Assembly: GCA_035551935.1 (NCBI GenBank)
Contig: DASZMJ010000279.1
Span: 1 to 16,171 of the forward strand
Source: DASZMJ01 sp035551935
GTDB lineage: Bacteria > Planctomycetota > Planctomycetia > Isosphaerales > Isosphaeraceae
Length of the DNA: 16,171 bases
Direction: 5' to 3'
The notes beneath the pieces are model-generated. The model did no database searches and was not told where the DNA came from. It worked only from the letters and a program-made list of their open reading frames with translations. Of the stretch, positions 7,121 to 13,619 are shown one piece after another. The number at the start of each line of letters is the position of its first letter. Positions within the stretch are counted from its first letter, which is position 1. The translations under genes were made by a program, and so were the position numbers.

Positions 7121-8185
7121 ATGGGCAACGGAGCCACGCTGCGGGGCGGGCTGATCGGCTGCGGGTTCGTGTCGCAGTATCACCTCGCCGGCTGGGCCGA
7201 CGTGCCGGGGGCGCGCCTCGTCGCCGTCTGCGACCTCCTGCCCGAGCGGCTCGACTGGGCCCGACGATACGCGCCCGAGGCCCAAGCCTTCACCGACGCG
7301 GCGGCGATGCTCGAGGCGTTCGAGGACGGCGAGTCGGGCAAGCTCGACTTCGTCGAGGTCTGCACCCGGCCCGAGTCGCACCGCGAGCTCGTCGAGCTGG
7401 CGGCCCGGCACGGCGCGCACGTCCTCTGCCAGAAGCCCGCGGCGCTGGTGCGTTGGGACCTCCGCGCGATGATCGACGCCTGCGACGCCGCGGGCGTGCG
7501 GCTGATGTTCCACGAGAACTGGCGGTTCCGGCCCTGGTATCGCGCGCTCAAGGACGAGATCGACGCCGGCGCCGTCGGCCGGCCGATCCGGATCCGCCTG
7601 GCGCATCGCGACACCCGCGCGATCCGCCCCGAAGGGTTCGCCGAGCAGCCGTACCTGGCCGACCTGCCCCGCCTGATCCTCATGGAGATGGGCTGCCACC
7701 TCGTCGACACCGCCCGCTACCTCATGGGCGAGGTCCGCGAGGTCGCCGCGATGCTCGGCCGGTTCGGCGAAGGTCACCCCGGCGAGGACGTCGCCACGCT
7801 GAACCTGCGGTTCGCCTCGGGGGCATTGGGCCTGCTCGACATCTCTTGGTGCGCGCCGGCGGACCTCGCGCGGCCCGAGTGGGCCCTGAATCAGACCGTC
7901 GTCGAGGGGACCGCCGGCACGCTCCGGCTCGTGGCCGACGGCTCGTTGGAGCACGTCAGCCCCCGCGGCCAGTTGAGTCGGCGGGCGGTGCCCTTGCCGC
8001 CGGAGGAACGCGTCTATCTCGACGGCTACAACGCCACGCAGGCGCACTTCATCGCCGGCCTGCTCGACGGCCGCGAGCACGAGACCCACGGCACCGAGAC
8101 CCTGAAGACGATGGACGTCATCTGGGCCGGCTACCGTTCGGCCGAGGAAGGGCGAGTGATCCCCGTGCTCGCCGGGCCGGCGTGA
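7121..8185 (+). CDS. Gfo/Idh/MocA family oxidoreductase
   Basis: A 354-residue NAD(P)-dependent sugar or polyol oxidoreductase of the Gfo/Idh/MocA family, of normal length. The Rossmann fold starts at residue 9 with GGLIGCGFVSQYH (GxGxxG-type). VCTRPESHRELVELAARHGAHVLCQKP covers the nucleotide/active-site strand. The family's usual (C/E)EKP motif appears here as C-Q-K-P (103-106), keeping the conserved Lys105 but replacing the glutamate. The C-terminal domain carries FHENWRFRPWYRALK and the MGCHLVDTARYL segment, whose His193 lies where the family's catalytic histidine is found. There is no signal peptide, unlike many planctomycete members that carry a Tat leader, so a cytoplasmic enzyme is expected. 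GAGG lies just before the start. The substrate is unknown. Confidence 0.88.
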   Translation: MGNGATLRGGLIGCGFVSQYHLAGWADVPGARLVAVCDLLPERLDWARRYAPEAQAFTDAAAMLEAFEDGESGKLDFVEVCTRPESHRELVELAARHGAHVLCQKPAALVRWDLRAMIDACDAAGVRLMFHENWRFRPWYRALKDEIDAGAVGRPIRIRLAHRDTRAIRPEGFAEQPYLADLPRLILMEMGCHLVDTARYLMGEVREVAAMLGRFGEGHPGEDVATLNLRFASGALGLLDISWCAPADLARPEWALNQTVVEGTAGTLRLVADGSLEHVSPRGQLSRRAVPLPPEERVYLDGYNATQAHFIAGLLDGREHETHGTETLKTMDVIWAGYRSAEEGRVIPVLAGPA

Positions 8186-8288
8186 CGCTCCGGCGGGCGG
8201 ATTGTGTCGCCAGCGACCCGCGGCGCCCGACCTCGTGACCCGCTCCGGAACGGGACCACGGGCCGGTCCGCAAGGGCCGCGACGTCGC

Positions 8289-8486
8289 TCAGGCCGGCGC
8301 GGCCTGGCGGCGCCGCGGGGGGTTGGCTGCCTCGGGGTCGTCGAGGAGTTCCTGGCGGAGGATCGTGTAACAGTTGGGCGCCTCGATGCCGAGGCGGACC
8401 AGATTGCCGCGGATGCCGAGGACCCGGACGCGGATGTCGCCGTTGATGATGATCGTCTCGTCGAGCTTGCGGCTCAGGACTAGCAT
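8289..8486 (-). CDS. csrA: CsrA-type carbon storage / translational regulator
   Basis: A 65-residue CsrA/RsmA family protein: MLVLSRKLDETIIIN at the start, then IRVRVLGIRGNLVRLGIEAP. It is a dimeric RNA-binding protein that binds GGA motifs near ribosome-binding sites. The key RNA-contacting residues are present: the Leu-Ser-Arg-Lys start (L4, R6) and Arg44 in ILRQELL (the E. coli equivalent is VHREEI). The last 15 residues are Pro/Arg/Ala rich. The start at 8486 has AGGAG ending 9 nt upstream, itself an A-N-GGA motif, and two more GGA clusters lie in the leader, so self-repression is likely by analogy. The gene lies 366 nt downstream of the signalling operon on the same strand, and has its own strong promoter. 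The host in which it acts may also use a FliW-type partner; none is seen here. Confidence 0.95.
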   Translation of the reverse strand: MLVLSRKLDETIIINGDIRVRVLGIRGNLVRLGIEAPNCYTILRQELLDDPEAANPPRRRQAAPA

Positions 8487-8780
8487 GGCTCGCGTCTCCT
8501 TGCTCTTGGGGTCAATCCGTCGTTTCGTCGTCATTCGCTCGTGTCGCGTCGTGTCGCCTTTCCATCCGACAAACGCCGGGTGACACCTTAGGACACGAGC
8601 GGGGGCCGTCCCGGCGCGCGCCGGGGCGGGCGAGCGGCGGCCATCACCGCGAGGGAGTCGAGGGACATCGGGGAGAGACCCGGCCGTCGGCGGGCGCAAA
8701 CACAAGCCCCGCGGTCGCGATCGCTCGCGAGCGGCGGGGCCGTCATAGCCGGGGTGTCGAGGCCCATCATGAGCATCGAC
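8487..8780 (-). promoter_or_regulatory. Long csrA 5' leader with GGA motifs and hairpins
   Basis: About 294 nt separate the predicted transcription start from the csrA ATG. Near the start codon lie AGGAGA (8495-8500), GGATT (8514-8518) and GGATGGA (8561-8567), all candidate CsrA sites. A perfect 16-nt palindrome, CCCGGCGCGCGCCGGG, lies at 8610-8625. A GCCCCGC/GCGGGGC stem lies near 8706-8740. A 67-codon open frame crosses the leader but has no family resemblance. Otherwise this 366-nt gap holds no gene. Confidence 0.55.
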
Positions 8781-8786
8781 GGCCCG

Positions 8787-8814
8787 ATCATACCCGGAGA
8801 TCGAGGGGTGTCAA
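8787..8814 (-). promoter_or_regulatory. Strong sigma70-type promoter upstream of csrA
   Basis: Read on the minus strand: a perfect TTGACA (8814-8809), a 16-nt spacer, TATGAT (8792-8787, 5/6). It lies in the gap between the ANTAR gene and csrA, pointing to csrA. The -35 box also sits in the loop of a GGGG/CCCC hairpin at about 8800-8822. Confidence 0.65.
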
Positions 8815-8852
8815 CCCCGATCGCGCGAGAATCCCGGGGCGACGGCGACCGC

Positions 8853-9449
8853 TCAGGCGGACGGCGGGCCGAAGGCCTCGTCGGCGGTCAGGAGGATCTT
8901 GGCGATCTCGACGAGCTTGAGGTTGCGGTCGCTGGAGAGCTTCTGGAGCCGACGGAACGCGTCGTGCTCGTCCAGGCCGGCCTTCTTCATGAGCAGGCCC
9001 TTGGCCTTCTCGACGACCTTGCGGTCCTCGAGCGCCTGCTTCAGGTCGGTGGCCTCCTTGTGGAGGGCCTGGAACTGCTCGAAGCGGCGCATGGCGATGG
9101 CGATGGCCGGCTCGAGGTCGGCCTGCTTGATCGGCTTGACGAGGTAGGCGAGGATGTGGTCGGCCTCGGCGCGGCGGATGAACTCGGCGTCGTGGAAGGC
9201 CGAGATGAGGATGACGGGGATGGGCCGGTCGCGGTAGAGCTGCGCGGCGGCGTCGATGCCGTCCATGTCGGGCATCTTGATGTCGGTGATGACCAGGTCG
9301 GGCCTGGTGGCGCGGCAGGCGTCGACGAGGGCCTTGCCGTTGCTGGAGACGGCGACGACCTCGTGCCCGAGCAGGGGGAGGATCGTCGCGAAGTAGTCGC
9401 GCATGTCGATCTCGTCGTCGGCGACGGCGATGCGGAGCGGGCGGTTCAT
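8853..9449 (-). CDS. Response regulator with ANTAR RNA-binding antiterminator domain
   Basis: A 198-residue two-domain response regulator. Residues 4-120 are a receiver: acidic D11-D12-E13, phospho-acceptor Asp56 in LVITDIKMPDMDG, S83 in LISA, and Lys105 in YLVKPI. The C-terminal part, about 128-192, is an ANTAR domain: a coiled-coil linker FEQFQALHKEATDLKQALEDRKVVEKAKGLLM followed by the three-helix region with DEHDAFRRLQKLSSDRNLKLVEIAKILL. The VEKAKGLLM...A...LQ pattern is characteristic. Known relatives (EutV, AmiR/NasR, PdtaR) bind paired hexaloop RNA hairpins when active and stop leader-transcript termination. Its ATG overlaps the stop of the upstream kinase gene (ATGA), suggesting translational coupling and a direct kinase-regulator pair. 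Confidence 0.92.
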   Translation of the reverse strand: MNRPLRIAVADDEIDMRDYFATILPLLGHEVVAVSSNGKALVDACRATRPDLVITDIKMPDMDGIDAAAQLYRDRPIPVILISAFHDAEFIRRAEADHILAYLVKPIKQADLEPAIAIAMRRFEQFQALHKEATDLKQALEDRKVVEKAKGLLMKKAGLDEHDAFRRLQKLSSDRNLKLVEIAKILLTADEAFGPPSA

Positions 9450-10897
9450 GGGTTGCCCCTCGGGAGGGTGATGAGGAAGACGGCGCCCGGGCCCTCGTCG
9501 CCGACGGCGATCCGGCCGCCGTGGGCCTCGACGACGCGACGGGCGATGGCCATGCCCAGGCCGGTCCCCTTGGCCTTGGTGGTGAAGAACGGGTCGAAGA
9601 CGCGGCGGCGCCCCTCGGCGTCGAGGCCCGGCCCGTCGTCGGCCACGACGGCGCGCAGCGCGTCCTGGCCGTCGAGCACGGCCGGCTCGGCGCGGATCGT
9701 GACGGTCACGGGGGCGTCGGGCCGGCCGGCGGCCAGGGCGTTGTCGAGCAGGTTGCGGAAGACCTGGCCGAGCCGGAACGGGTCGGCGACGCAGCGCGTG
9801 TCGGCGGAGTCGGGCCCGTCGCGGAGCGTCGCCGCGCGGCCCCTCCGGGCGACGTCGAGGTGCAGCCAGGCCTCGCGCCAGACGTCGCGGAGGTCGCAGG
9901 GGCGGGGCTCCAGCCGGATCGGCGACGCGTAGCCGCGGACGTCCTCGTAGGTGCGGTGAAGGTCGTCGAGGGCGCGCTGGGTGCGGGCGATCAGGTCGAG
10001 CGACTCGGGGCGGTCGCGGTCGGCCAGGGCGAGCATCTCGAGGCAGGCCTGGCTCCGCTGCATCGCGTTGCGGCCCTCGTGGGCCAGGCCGGCGACCATC
10101 TCGCCGATCGCGGCGAGCCGCTCGGCCTGCAACGCCCGCTCCTGGGCGCGCTTGACCTCGGTGATATCCTGGCCGACGGCCAGGACGGCCGGGCCGTGGT
10201 CGTCGTCGAGCTTCCTCGCGTTCCAGACGACCCAGCGCAACGAGCCGTCGCGGCAGGCGATCGGCACCTCGACCCCCCGCGCCGGGCGGCCGTCGCGGGC
10301 GCGGTCGAATGCGGAACGGAGGGTGCCGCGATTCGGCTCGGGGATCAGGAGCCCCTCGAAGTCGCGGCCGATCGGCCGGATCAGCCCGAAGCCGGTGAGC
10401 CGCGCCGTGTACGGGCTGAGGTACTGGATAGTCCCGTCGGCCCGGACGATGACGATCAGGCACTCGGCCGCCTCGACGAGGTTGCGGAACGCCGACTCGC
10501 TCCGCTCCTTGGCCTTCGCCAGCCGGTGCCGCTCGGCGACGCGGCCGAGGCTGGCACGGAGCGCCTCGGCGTTCAGCGGCTTGAGGATGTAGTCGGCCGC
10601 CCCCTGCCGCAGCGCGGCGATGGCCCCGTGGAGGTCGGCGAAGCCGGTCACGACGATCACATCGGCGCGCGGGGCCCTGGCGCGGAGCCGGGGCAGCAGC
10701 CCGTCGGCGACGGCGTCGGGGAGCCGGCGGTCGAGGATCACCGCGTCGAAGCGGTTCCAGTCGTCCCGCGCCAGGGCCTCGGCGGCGGTCGCGGCCTCGG
10801 TGGTGCGGTGGTCGTCCAGCTCGAGGATGTCGCGGAGGTTGGAGCGGGTGTCGGCGTCGTCCTCGATGACCAGGACCTCCAGCGGCGCGGCGTTCAT
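9446..10897 (-). CDS. REC-PAS sensor histidine kinase
   Basis: A 483-residue soluble hybrid kinase with the receiver at the N-terminus. REC spans about 5-120, with acidic E12-D13-D14, phospho-Asp56 in DAVILDRRLP and Lys106 in ILKP. PAS spans about 133-250 (FRNLVEAAECLIVIVRADGTIQYLSPYTARLTGF to VGQDITEVK, the PAC end). The dimerisation domain has the H-box GLAHEGRNAMQ with His273. The ATPase has the N-box FRNLLDNALAA (380-390), G1 DDGPGLD (420-426), F-box FDPFFTTK (434-441) and G2 GTGLGM (444-449). There are no transmembrane segments. An N-terminal receiver suggests it is itself controlled by phosphotransfer, probably from the upstream kinase. It starts 6 nt after the double-receiver gene and its stop overlaps the ANTAR gene start. 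The PAS ligand is not evident. Confidence 0.92.
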   Translation of the reverse strand: MNAAPLEVLVIEDDADTRSNLRDILELDDHRTTEAATAAEALARDDWNRFDAVILDRRLPDAVADGLLPRLRARAPRADVIVVTGFADLHGAIAALRQGAADYILKPLNAEALRASLGRVAERHRLAKAKERSESAFRNLVEAAECLIVIVRADGTIQYLSPYTARLTGFGLIRPIGRDFEGLLIPEPNRGTLRSAFDRARDGRPARGVEVPIACRDGSLRWVVWNARKLDDDHGPAVLAVGQDITEVKRAQERALQAERLAAIGEMVAGLAHEGRNAMQRSQACLEMLALADRDRPESLDLIARTQRALDDLHRTYEDVRGYASPIRLEPRPCDLRDVWREAWLHLDVARRGRAATLRDGPDSADTRCVADPFRLGQVFRNLLDNALAAGRPDAPVTVTIRAEPAVLDGQDALRAVVADDGPGLDAEGRRRVFDPFFTTKAKGTGLGMAIARRVVEAHGGRIAVGDEGPGAVFLITLPRGNP

Positions 10898-10903
10898 CGG
10901 CCG

Positions 10904-11641
10904 TCACCCCCGGGCGGTCAGCGACTGGAGCGTCTCGAGCAGGCTGGGGACGTCGAAGGGCTTGTAGCAGACCGCGTCGGCCCCCTCGGACAGGACCCGT
11001 TCGACGACGCCGCCGAGCTCGGCGCGGTGGCCGGTGATGAGGATCGTCCGCGCCTCCGGCGCCGCGGCCCGGACGCGGCGGAAGAGCTCCTCGCCGCCGC
11101 CGTCGGGCATCCGCAGGTCGATCAGGACGACGCGATAGCCCGCCCCCTCGATCTGCTCGGCCGCCTCCTCGACCCCGTGCGCCAGGCCGACGCGGTAGCC
11201 GCGCTCGCGGAGCAGGTCCCAGAGGCTGTCGCAGAGGTCGCGGTCGTCATCGACGACCAGGACCAGCGGCTGGCCCAGCGCCTCGTCGACGAGGGCCATC
11301 AGGCCGGCGAAGTCGACCGGCTTGTTGACGACTTTCCAGGCCCCGGCCGCCAGCGCCTCGGCCGCCGTTGCGGGGGTCGCGTACGCCGTCACCAAAAGGG
11401 CGACGGTCCCGGCCCAACGCCTCTTGATCTCGCGGTAGAGCTCCAGGCCGTCCATGCCCGGCATCTTCAGGTCCAGGAGCGCGACGTCGTAGTGCGACCG
11501 CTCGAGGAGCCGCAGGGCCGACGGTCCGTCGTGCGCCGTGTCGACGCGATAGCCGAGGTCGGAGAGGATGTCGGTCAGGTTTCGGCAGATGTCCGTGTCG
11601 TCGTCGACGACCAGGATGCTCGGCTCATTCGGGCTGGTCAT
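10904..11641 (-). CDS. Double receiver-domain protein with no output domain
   Basis: 245 residues consisting of two tandem receiver domains and nothing else. REC1 spans about 7-122 with D13-D14-D15, phospho-acceptor Asp57 in ALLDLKMPGMDG, T85 and Lys107 in NKP. REC2 spans about 126-243 with D131-D132-D133, Asp175 in VLIDLRMPDGGG, T203 in ITG and Lys227 in YKP. Both domains keep the full catalytic set, so both should be phosphorylatable. With no DNA-binding or enzymatic output it is best read as a phosphotransfer relay or phosphate sink between the globin kinase and the REC-PAS kinase. Its ATG overlaps the stop of the globin-kinase gene (ATGA), and the next gene starts 6 nt after its own stop. 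Confidence 0.9.
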   Translation of the reverse strand: MTSPNEPSILVVDDDTDICRNLTDILSDLGYRVDTAHDGPSALRLLERSHYDVALLDLKMPGMDGLELYREIKRRWAGTVALLVTAYATPATAAEALAAGAWKVVNKPVDFAGLMALVDEALGQPLVLVVDDDRDLCDSLWDLLRERGYRVGLAHGVEEAAEQIEGAGYRVVLIDLRMPDGGGEELFRRVRAAAPEARTILITGHRAELGGVVERVLSEGADAVCYKPFDVPSLLETLQSLTARG

Positions 11642-12816
11642 GGCGCCGTTCCATCACGCGTCGATGCGGTCATCCGGACCGTGAAGGTACTGCCGCGGCC
11701 GACATCGCTGTCGACGCGCAAACTCCCCTGATTCTTATCCAGGATGGCCCGCGCAATAGCAAGTCCCAACCCGAGCCCGCGCGCCTTGGTCGAGTACAGG
11801 GGCTCCATGATCCGGCCCAGGTCCTCGGGCGCGATGCCGACGCCGGTGTCGGCGACGTCGACCTCGACCTGCCCCTCCCGGGTCCGGCCGCGGATCGTCA
11901 AGGTGCCGCCGGCGGGCATCGCGTCGCGGGCGTTGCGGATCAGGTTGCCGAAGACGATCCGCATCTGGTCGGCGTCCGACAGCACCGGCGGCAGCGCCTC
12001 GGCGAGGTCGAGCTCGACCCGCACCCCGTCGCCGGGCGGGTAGAGGTCGAGGACGTCGCGGATCAAGGGCCCGACGGCCACGGGGCGCAGGTCGGGCAGC
12101 GGCATCCTGGCGAAGTTCGACAGGGCCGTGATCACCCCATCGGCGAGGCCGACCTGGCGCTCGATCCGACGCAGGTGCTCGTCCCGCTTCTCGGGGTTCG
12201 GGTTGCGGGCGTGGAGCAGGTAATAGACCGACGTCTTGACCACGTTCAGCGGGTTGCGCAGCTCGTGCGCCACGCCGCCGGCCACCTGGCCGAGCGTCGC
12301 CAGCCGCTCGGCCCGCTGGAGCCGCCCCATGTACTCGGCCTGATACGCGTCCTCGATGATCGCCAGGTCGAGGTCCAGGAGCCGGTTCAGCGACCGCACG
12401 GTCGCCTCGCGCGAGGCCCGGTCGGCGGGCCAGCCCTCCTGCAAGGCCTGGCAGAGTCCGATCCGGATTCGAGAAAGCGCGACGTTGGTGTAGACCTGAT
12501 CGAGCCCGATCTCGACGTGCCGCCAGCCGACCCGCCAGCGCCGCTCGACGTAGGCGTCGTCGTAGACGCCGCCGAGCAGGTCGCGGAGCCAGCCGACGAG
12601 CGTCCCCTTCAGCCGCTCGACCTGCGCGGCGCCGCCGGTGATGACCTTGCGCGCCTCGGGATGGCGATCGATCTCGTCGTAGAAGTCGTCGATCAAGGCC
12701 GGCAAGCACGGCATCAGGATCGGCGCCGCCGCCTCGATGTTGCGGACGTCGGCCTCGGTCCAGCCGACGTATTGCTGCAGTTCGAGATAACGCCTCGTGA
12801 GCCGTGCTCTCTCCAT
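11638..12816 (-). CDS. Globin-coupled (protoglobin) soluble sensor histidine kinase
   Basis: 392 residues from the ATG at 12816. The N-terminal part, about 10-160, is a protoglobin/globin-coupled-sensor domain: YVGWTEADVRNIEAAAPIL, then LIDDFYDEIDRHPEARKVI, then RRWRVGWRHVEIGLDQVYTNVAL, where the histidine (residue 100) occupies the proximal heme-ligand position. It should bind heme and sense O2, NO or CO. The kinase core follows: H-box GGVAHELRNPLN (His184), N-box FGNLIRNARDAM, G1 ADTGVGIA, F-box and G2 EPLYSTKARGLGLGLAIA. No transmembrane segments. Start choice: GGAGG lies 5 nt before the ATG at 12816. An in-frame ATG at 12921 would add 35 residues, but it has no Shine-Dalgarno, its codons include TTT, GTT, ACT and GAA that are unlike the gene body, and that segment contains a terminator-like hairpin. 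First gene of the operon. Confidence 0.88.
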   Translation of the reverse strand: MERARLTRRYLELQQYVGWTEADVRNIEAAAPILMPCLPALIDDFYDEIDRHPEARKVITGGAAQVERLKGTLVGWLRDLLGGVYDDAYVERRWRVGWRHVEIGLDQVYTNVALSRIRIGLCQALQEGWPADRASREATVRSLNRLLDLDLAIIEDAYQAEYMGRLQRAERLATLGQVAGGVAHELRNPLNVVKTSVYYLLHARNPNPEKRDEHLRRIERQVGLADGVITALSNFARMPLPDLRPVAVGPLIRDVLDLYPPGDGVRVELDLAEALPPVLSDADQMRIVFGNLIRNARDAMPAGGTLTIRGRTREGQVEVDVADTGVGIAPEDLGRIMEPLYSTKARGLGLGLAIARAILDKNQGSLRVDSDVGRGSTFTVRMTASTRDGTAP

Positions 12817-12848
12817 CTTCGCCTCCAGGCTGGCCGACCCCGGCCACG

Positions 12849-12884
12849 AAAAAACCCACGTGCCGCCGTCGGCGGTCTCGTGGG
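12849..12884 (-). terminator. Intrinsic-terminator-like hairpin in the operon leader (attenuator)
   Basis: Read on the minus strand: CCCACG, AGA, CCGCC, GAC, GGCGG, CA, CGTGGG, then TTTTTT (12854-12849). That is 6 + 5 base pairs followed directly by six T. It lies between the promoter at 12947-12976 and the favoured start codon at 12816, facing into the operon, so it can act as an attenuator. Confidence 0.7.
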
Positions 12885-12916
12885 CCCATTCAAAACCCGA
12901 GGGGACGGACGGCCCA

Positions 12917-12934
12917 GTCATGAGCGGTCACGTC
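12917..12934 (-). promoter_or_regulatory. Candidate hexaloop hairpin (possible ANTAR target)
   Basis: Minus-strand RNA GACGUG-ACCGCU-CAUGAC: a short imperfect stem (one A-A mismatch, one G-U pair) with a six-base loop having A at position 1 and G at position 4, the known pattern of ANTAR targets. It starts a few nt after the predicted transcription start. I could not find an equally good second hairpin, so the call is tentative. Confidence 0.3.
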
Positions 12935-12946
12935 TATTCAAACAGG

Positions 12947-12976
12947 ATTCTACTGCGCCCGCATTGATTGGTGCAA
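12947..12976 (-). promoter_or_regulatory. Promoter of the globin-kinase/ANTAR operon
   Basis: Minus strand: TTGCAC (12976-12971), an 18-nt spacer, TAGAAT (12952-12947). Transcription should start near 12940, giving a leader of about 125 nt before the ATG at 12816. The -35 lies inside an inverted repeat. Confidence 0.55.
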
Positions 12977-12984
12977 GACCAATC
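12966..12984. promoter_or_regulatory. Inverted-repeat operator candidate over the operon -35
   Basis: GATTGGT (12966-12972) and ACCAATC (12978-12984) are perfect 7-nt inverted arms around a 5-nt spacer. The repeat covers the -35 box of the operon promoter and lies about 28 nt from the -35 of the divergent promoter. No DNA-binding regulator is encoded in the window to match it. Confidence 0.5.
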
Positions 12985-13011
12985 CTCCCGGGGGCTTCGA
13001 GATCCGCAGGA

Positions 13012-13039
13012 TTGACCCGAGTCCCATCGTCTCTATACT
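13012..13039 (+). promoter_or_regulatory. Promoter of the BON-domain gene
   Basis: TTGACC (13012-13017), a 16-nt spacer, TATACT (13034-13039), each 5/6 to consensus. Transcription would start near 13046, about 226 nt before the favoured ATG at 13272. Divergent from the kinase-operon promoter. Confidence 0.6.
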
Positions 13040-13094
13040 GGGAGCTGCGTCGAGGCTCGCTCGCGACGGGCGGGCCGACACCGGCAATGAATCG

Positions 13095-13140
13095 CCCTGG
13101 ACCGCTTGCGATCGGCGGATCGCGACGGCCGGGGTTTTTT
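13095..13140 (+). terminator. Intrinsic-terminator-like hairpin in the BON gene leader
   Basis: Outer arms CCCTGGACCG (13095-13104) and CGGCCGGGG (13126-13134) pair over 9 bp with one bulged A and one G-U. An inner perfect stem GCGATC/GATCGC (13108-13123) has a GGCG loop. TTTTTT follows directly (13135-13140). It lies between the promoter and the gene, so it is an attenuator candidate. Further small hairpins follow: GATCG/CGATC at 13146-13157, a 16-nt palindrome at 13185-13200 and GCGGT/ACCGC at 13206-13219. Confidence 0.65.
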
Positions 13141-13271
13141 CGTGGGATCGAGCGATCTCCCCATTCCGTCTGAAGACCGGACAACCGGGGCATGCCCCGG
13201 CCACTGCGGTGATGACCGCCGCTCGACGAGGGGACCGCGGCCCGTCGTGGTCCCTGGGAGGCGTTGGTACG

Positions 13272-13514
13272 ATGGTCGCGGGATTCGTCGCGGAATCGAT
13301 CGAGGACAAGATCACCGAGCGGTTTCGGGTCAGCGGCTACCTGATCCTCGAGGACGTCGCCTGCGACGTCCGGGGCGACTCGGTCGTCCTCTCCGGCCGA
13401 CTCCCCTCGCACTACCTCAAGCAGGTCGCGCAGGCGATCGTCGCGGAAGTCGAAGGCGTCGGCCGGGTCGTCAACCTCATCCACGTCGCGCCTCCCTCCG
13501 CGCGACCGTGCTAG
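13272..13514 (+). CDS. Small BON-domain protein
   Basis: 80 residues from the ATG at 13272, essentially a single BON domain: SIEDKITERFRVSGYLILEDVACDVRGDSVVLSGRLPSHYLKQVAQAIVAEVEGVGRVVNLIHV. The alpha-beta-beta-alpha-beta pattern and the central glycine-containing VVLSGRLPS turn are typical. BON domains bind phospholipid or other surfaces and occur in OsmY-like periplasmic and stress proteins; this one has no signal peptide, so a cytoplasmic adaptor role is possible. The start at 13272 is preferred because GGGAGG lies 10 nt upstream; GTG/ATG starts at 13209/13212 lie inside a small hairpin without a Shine-Dalgarno. A leader with an attenuator-like terminator precedes it. Function unknown. Confidence 0.8.
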   Translation: MVAGFVAESIEDKITERFRVSGYLILEDVACDVRGDSVVLSGRLPSHYLKQVAQAIVAEVEGVGRVVNLIHVAPPSARPC

Positions 13515-13619
13515 TCCTGGGTCTCGTCGTCGGCCAGTGGCGGCTCACCGCCTGCCTCGAACCTAGACACCAGGTCAGAGGATCGACCGGACCGGACGGC
13601 TCGCTCCGCCTGGCGTGCG

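Noticed and set aside
6299..8089. 596-codon minus-strand frame
   Set aside because: Antisense shadow of the coiled-coil and Gfo/Idh/MocA genes.
8588..8791. 67-codon minus-strand frame in the csrA leader
   Set aside because: It starts inside the predicted -10 box and has no recognisable domain; a short leader peptide cannot be excluded, but there is no support.
9521..11731. 736-codon plus-strand frame opposite the signalling operon
   Set aside because: Antisense shadow; the opposite strand carries complete kinase and receiver motifs.
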